Of a DNA stretch of 64,000 bases, positions 63,093 to 64,000 are shown in pieces. The stretch is from Lysobacter soli. GTDB taxonomy: Bacteria; Pseudomonadota; Gammaproteobacteria; Xanthomonadales; Xanthomonadaceae. The DNA is taken from contig NZ_QTJR01000005.1 of NCBI RefSeq assembly GCF_003382285.1, positions 1-64,000 on the forward strand. Direction: 5' to 3'. The stretch's first letter is position 1; each line of letters starts with the position of its first letter. Position numbers and translations under genes: made by a program. Under the pieces are notes generated by a model. The model worked only from the letters and a program-made list of their open reading frames with translations, had not been told where the DNA came from and did no database searches.

Positions 63093-63211
63093 TCCCTCCC
63101 CTGCAATGCAGGGGAGGGTTGGGGAGGGGTCGCGAGCCGCGTGGCGGCGAGTTCGGCGCATGCGCGCCTCACGACCCCCTCCCAACCTCCCCCTGCATGC
63201 AGGGGGAGGAG
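63093..63211. repeat. Complex inverted repeat between kdpF and kdpA
   Basis: CTCCCCTGCAATGCAGGGGA at 63096-63115, then GGGTTGGGGAGGGGTCG, is followed by the inverse arrangement (CGACCCCCTCCCAACCTCCC, CCCTGCATGCAGGGGGAGG) to about 63211. Each arm holds its own small hairpin around GCATGC or GCAATGC. It resembles the dispersed palindromic elements seen elsewhere in the window and sits within the kdpF-kdpA gap. Confidence 0.7.
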
Positions 63212-63214
63212 AGG

Positions 63215-63307
63215 TCAGAAGTCTTCGGGGCGAAGGATCACGTAGAGTAGGTACGCGGAAGCGAGAACCACCGCGATGCCGCAGACGAAGGCGAGCCAGG
63301 CGGGCAT
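63215..63307 (-). CDS. kdpF: KdpF small subunit
   Basis: 30 residues: MPAWLAFVCGIAVVLASAYL then LYVILRPEDF, a single transmembrane helix with the PEDF end seen in KdpF. Too short to be found by usual ORF length cutoffs. First gene of the kdp cluster, 13 bases after the porin-like gene. Confidence 0.9.
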   Translation of the reverse strand: MPAWLAFVCGIAVVLASAYLLYVILRPEDF

Positions 63308-63320
63308 GTGCGTGCTCCTG

Positions 63321-64000
63321 TCAGAAGGACGCCTGCACGGCGGCCTCGATGCGGCTGCCGGCAGCGTTGTCGCCGAATATCCGCTTCGCGCCCGAATCGG
63401 TGCCATGCGCGGTGACGCGCAGTTCGACCGGTTGCGAGGCGGCGTTGACGGTCCAGATCGCGCTGAGCTGCCCGTGCGCGTAGCGCTCGTCGTAGACATC
63501 GTCGAGGAAGTAGTAGCCCGCCGCCGCCTCGACGCGGAAGGCATTGTTGACCGGGAAGCGTGCGCCGAGCTGCGCGTATGTGCCGGCGTCATCGCTGCCC
63601 AGTGCTTCGGGCGAGTAGCCCAGCGACAGCCAGTAGCGCGCGTCGACCGTCAGCGTGCCGTTGAGTTCCGTCCAGTTGAGGTCGGTGGCCGTCGACGGAT
63701 AGCGATAGTGCAGGGCGTTGATGTCGAGGGCGAGCGTGTCGCTGAGCGCGCCGCTCCAGCCCGCGGTGAAATCCAGTTCGCTGCTGGCGTGGAATTCCGG
63801 TGCGAACTCGACGTTGGAGCCCCATGCCGAGGCGTACCAGCCGTTGTCGCCGGCCAACTTGAAGCCGGCCTGCACGGCGGGGTCGCCCTGCGTCTGCGTG
63901 GTGCCGCGCCAGACGTAATCGCTGGTGAGCGCGGCGTTCCCGCTCAAGGTCGCCGCGCGAGCGTTACTGAAACCCGCGAGGACGGCGCAGACGCCGACGG
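63321..64000 (-). CDS. TorF family putative porin, 5' end outside window
   Basis: About 226 residues are visible. Beginning of the visible part: GVCAVLAGFSNARAATLSGN (end of a signal peptide), followed by ALTSDYVWRGTTQTQGDPAV, the family hallmark of TIGR02001/TorF proteins, and a beta-rich barrel that ends VQASF with the terminal Phe. The apparent TTG start at 63947 is not real because the frame continues through the signal peptide and off the window end. It is immediately upstream of kdpF on the same strand, so it may be transcribed with kdp. Confidence 0.82.
   Translation of the reverse strand, partial: VGVCAVLAGFSNARAATLSGNAALTSDYVWRGTTQTQGDPAVQAGFKLAGDNGWYASAWGSNVEFAPEFHASSELDFTAGWSGALSDTLALDINALHYRYPSTATDLNWTELNGTLTVDARYWLSLGYSPEALGSDDAGTYAQLGARFPVNNAFRVEAAAGYYFLDDVYDERYAHGQLSAIWTVNAASQPVELRVTAHGTDSGAKRIFGDNAAGSRIEAAVQASF

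Overview
The window is GC-rich throughout. Its gene content (cyoABCD with a RegB/RegA pair, a fused-subunit Mrp antiporter, YaeQ, a DUF2058 protein, a TonB receptor with DUF3649/PepSY/DUF3325 partners, and scattered ATTCC-type inverted repeats) points to a chromosomal segment of a gammaproteobacterium in the Xanthomonadaceae/Lysobacteraceae, probably Lysobacter-like. That assignment is inferred from content; no rRNA or other taxonomic marker is present. I see no tRNA, rRNA, CRISPR array, insertion sequence or prophage.

Layout. 1-4264: a five-gene plus-strand cluster (glycine-rich secreted protein cut by the window edge, small secreted protein, periplasmic C39 peptidase, second small secreted protein, outer-membrane barrel with coiled coil). 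It closely parallels the Fap functional-amyloid export operon, and its three presumed substrates share terminal motifs; this is the most interesting locus. 4532-11346: mostly single genes (lipoproteins, SAM methyltransferase, transglutaminase-like/TPR protein, DksA-type zinc finger, GMC oxidoreductase, DUF2058 protein, YgjP-like peptidase). 11437-19790: an MFS carrier divergent from cyoABCD-surf1-regB-regA, a terminal oxidase operon that carries its own redox-sensing two-component system. 19913-24414: VOC protein, M13 peptidase, HI0933 flavoprotein and YaeQ. 24489-28691: an accessory-looking stretch with two stand-alone receivers, an HWE kinase, an EF-hand protein, DUF3606, YaiI and three paralogous small proteins of unknown function. 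28734-31358: a UvrA2-type ABC ATPase. 31370-37507: Mrp/Pha Na+(K+)/H+ antiporter operon, preceded by a short translationally coupled reading frame. 37669-43876: DUF202 protein, a hybrid histidine kinase overlapping a KaiC-like ATPase, a YegD-type Hsp70 and an arginase-family protein with an altered metal site. 43967-48652: Fur box and siderophore-receptor operon. 48686-55178: small single genes (Rof, AhpD-like with a divergent AraC regulator, YCII, secreted small proteins, Gfo/Idh/MocA dehydrogenase, RluA-family synthase). 55168-64000: kdpFABCDE with a TorF-type porin immediately upstream, running off the window end.

Themes. Much of the window concerns the energised envelope and ions: proton-pumping quinol oxidase with redox regulation, Mrp cation/proton antiport, high-affinity K+ uptake by Kdp and TonB-dependent iron uptake. 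Signalling genes are abundant (RegBA, HWE kinase plus receivers, KaiC plus hybrid kinase, KdpDE). Palindromic intergenic repeats occur at four places, including inside the kdp operon.
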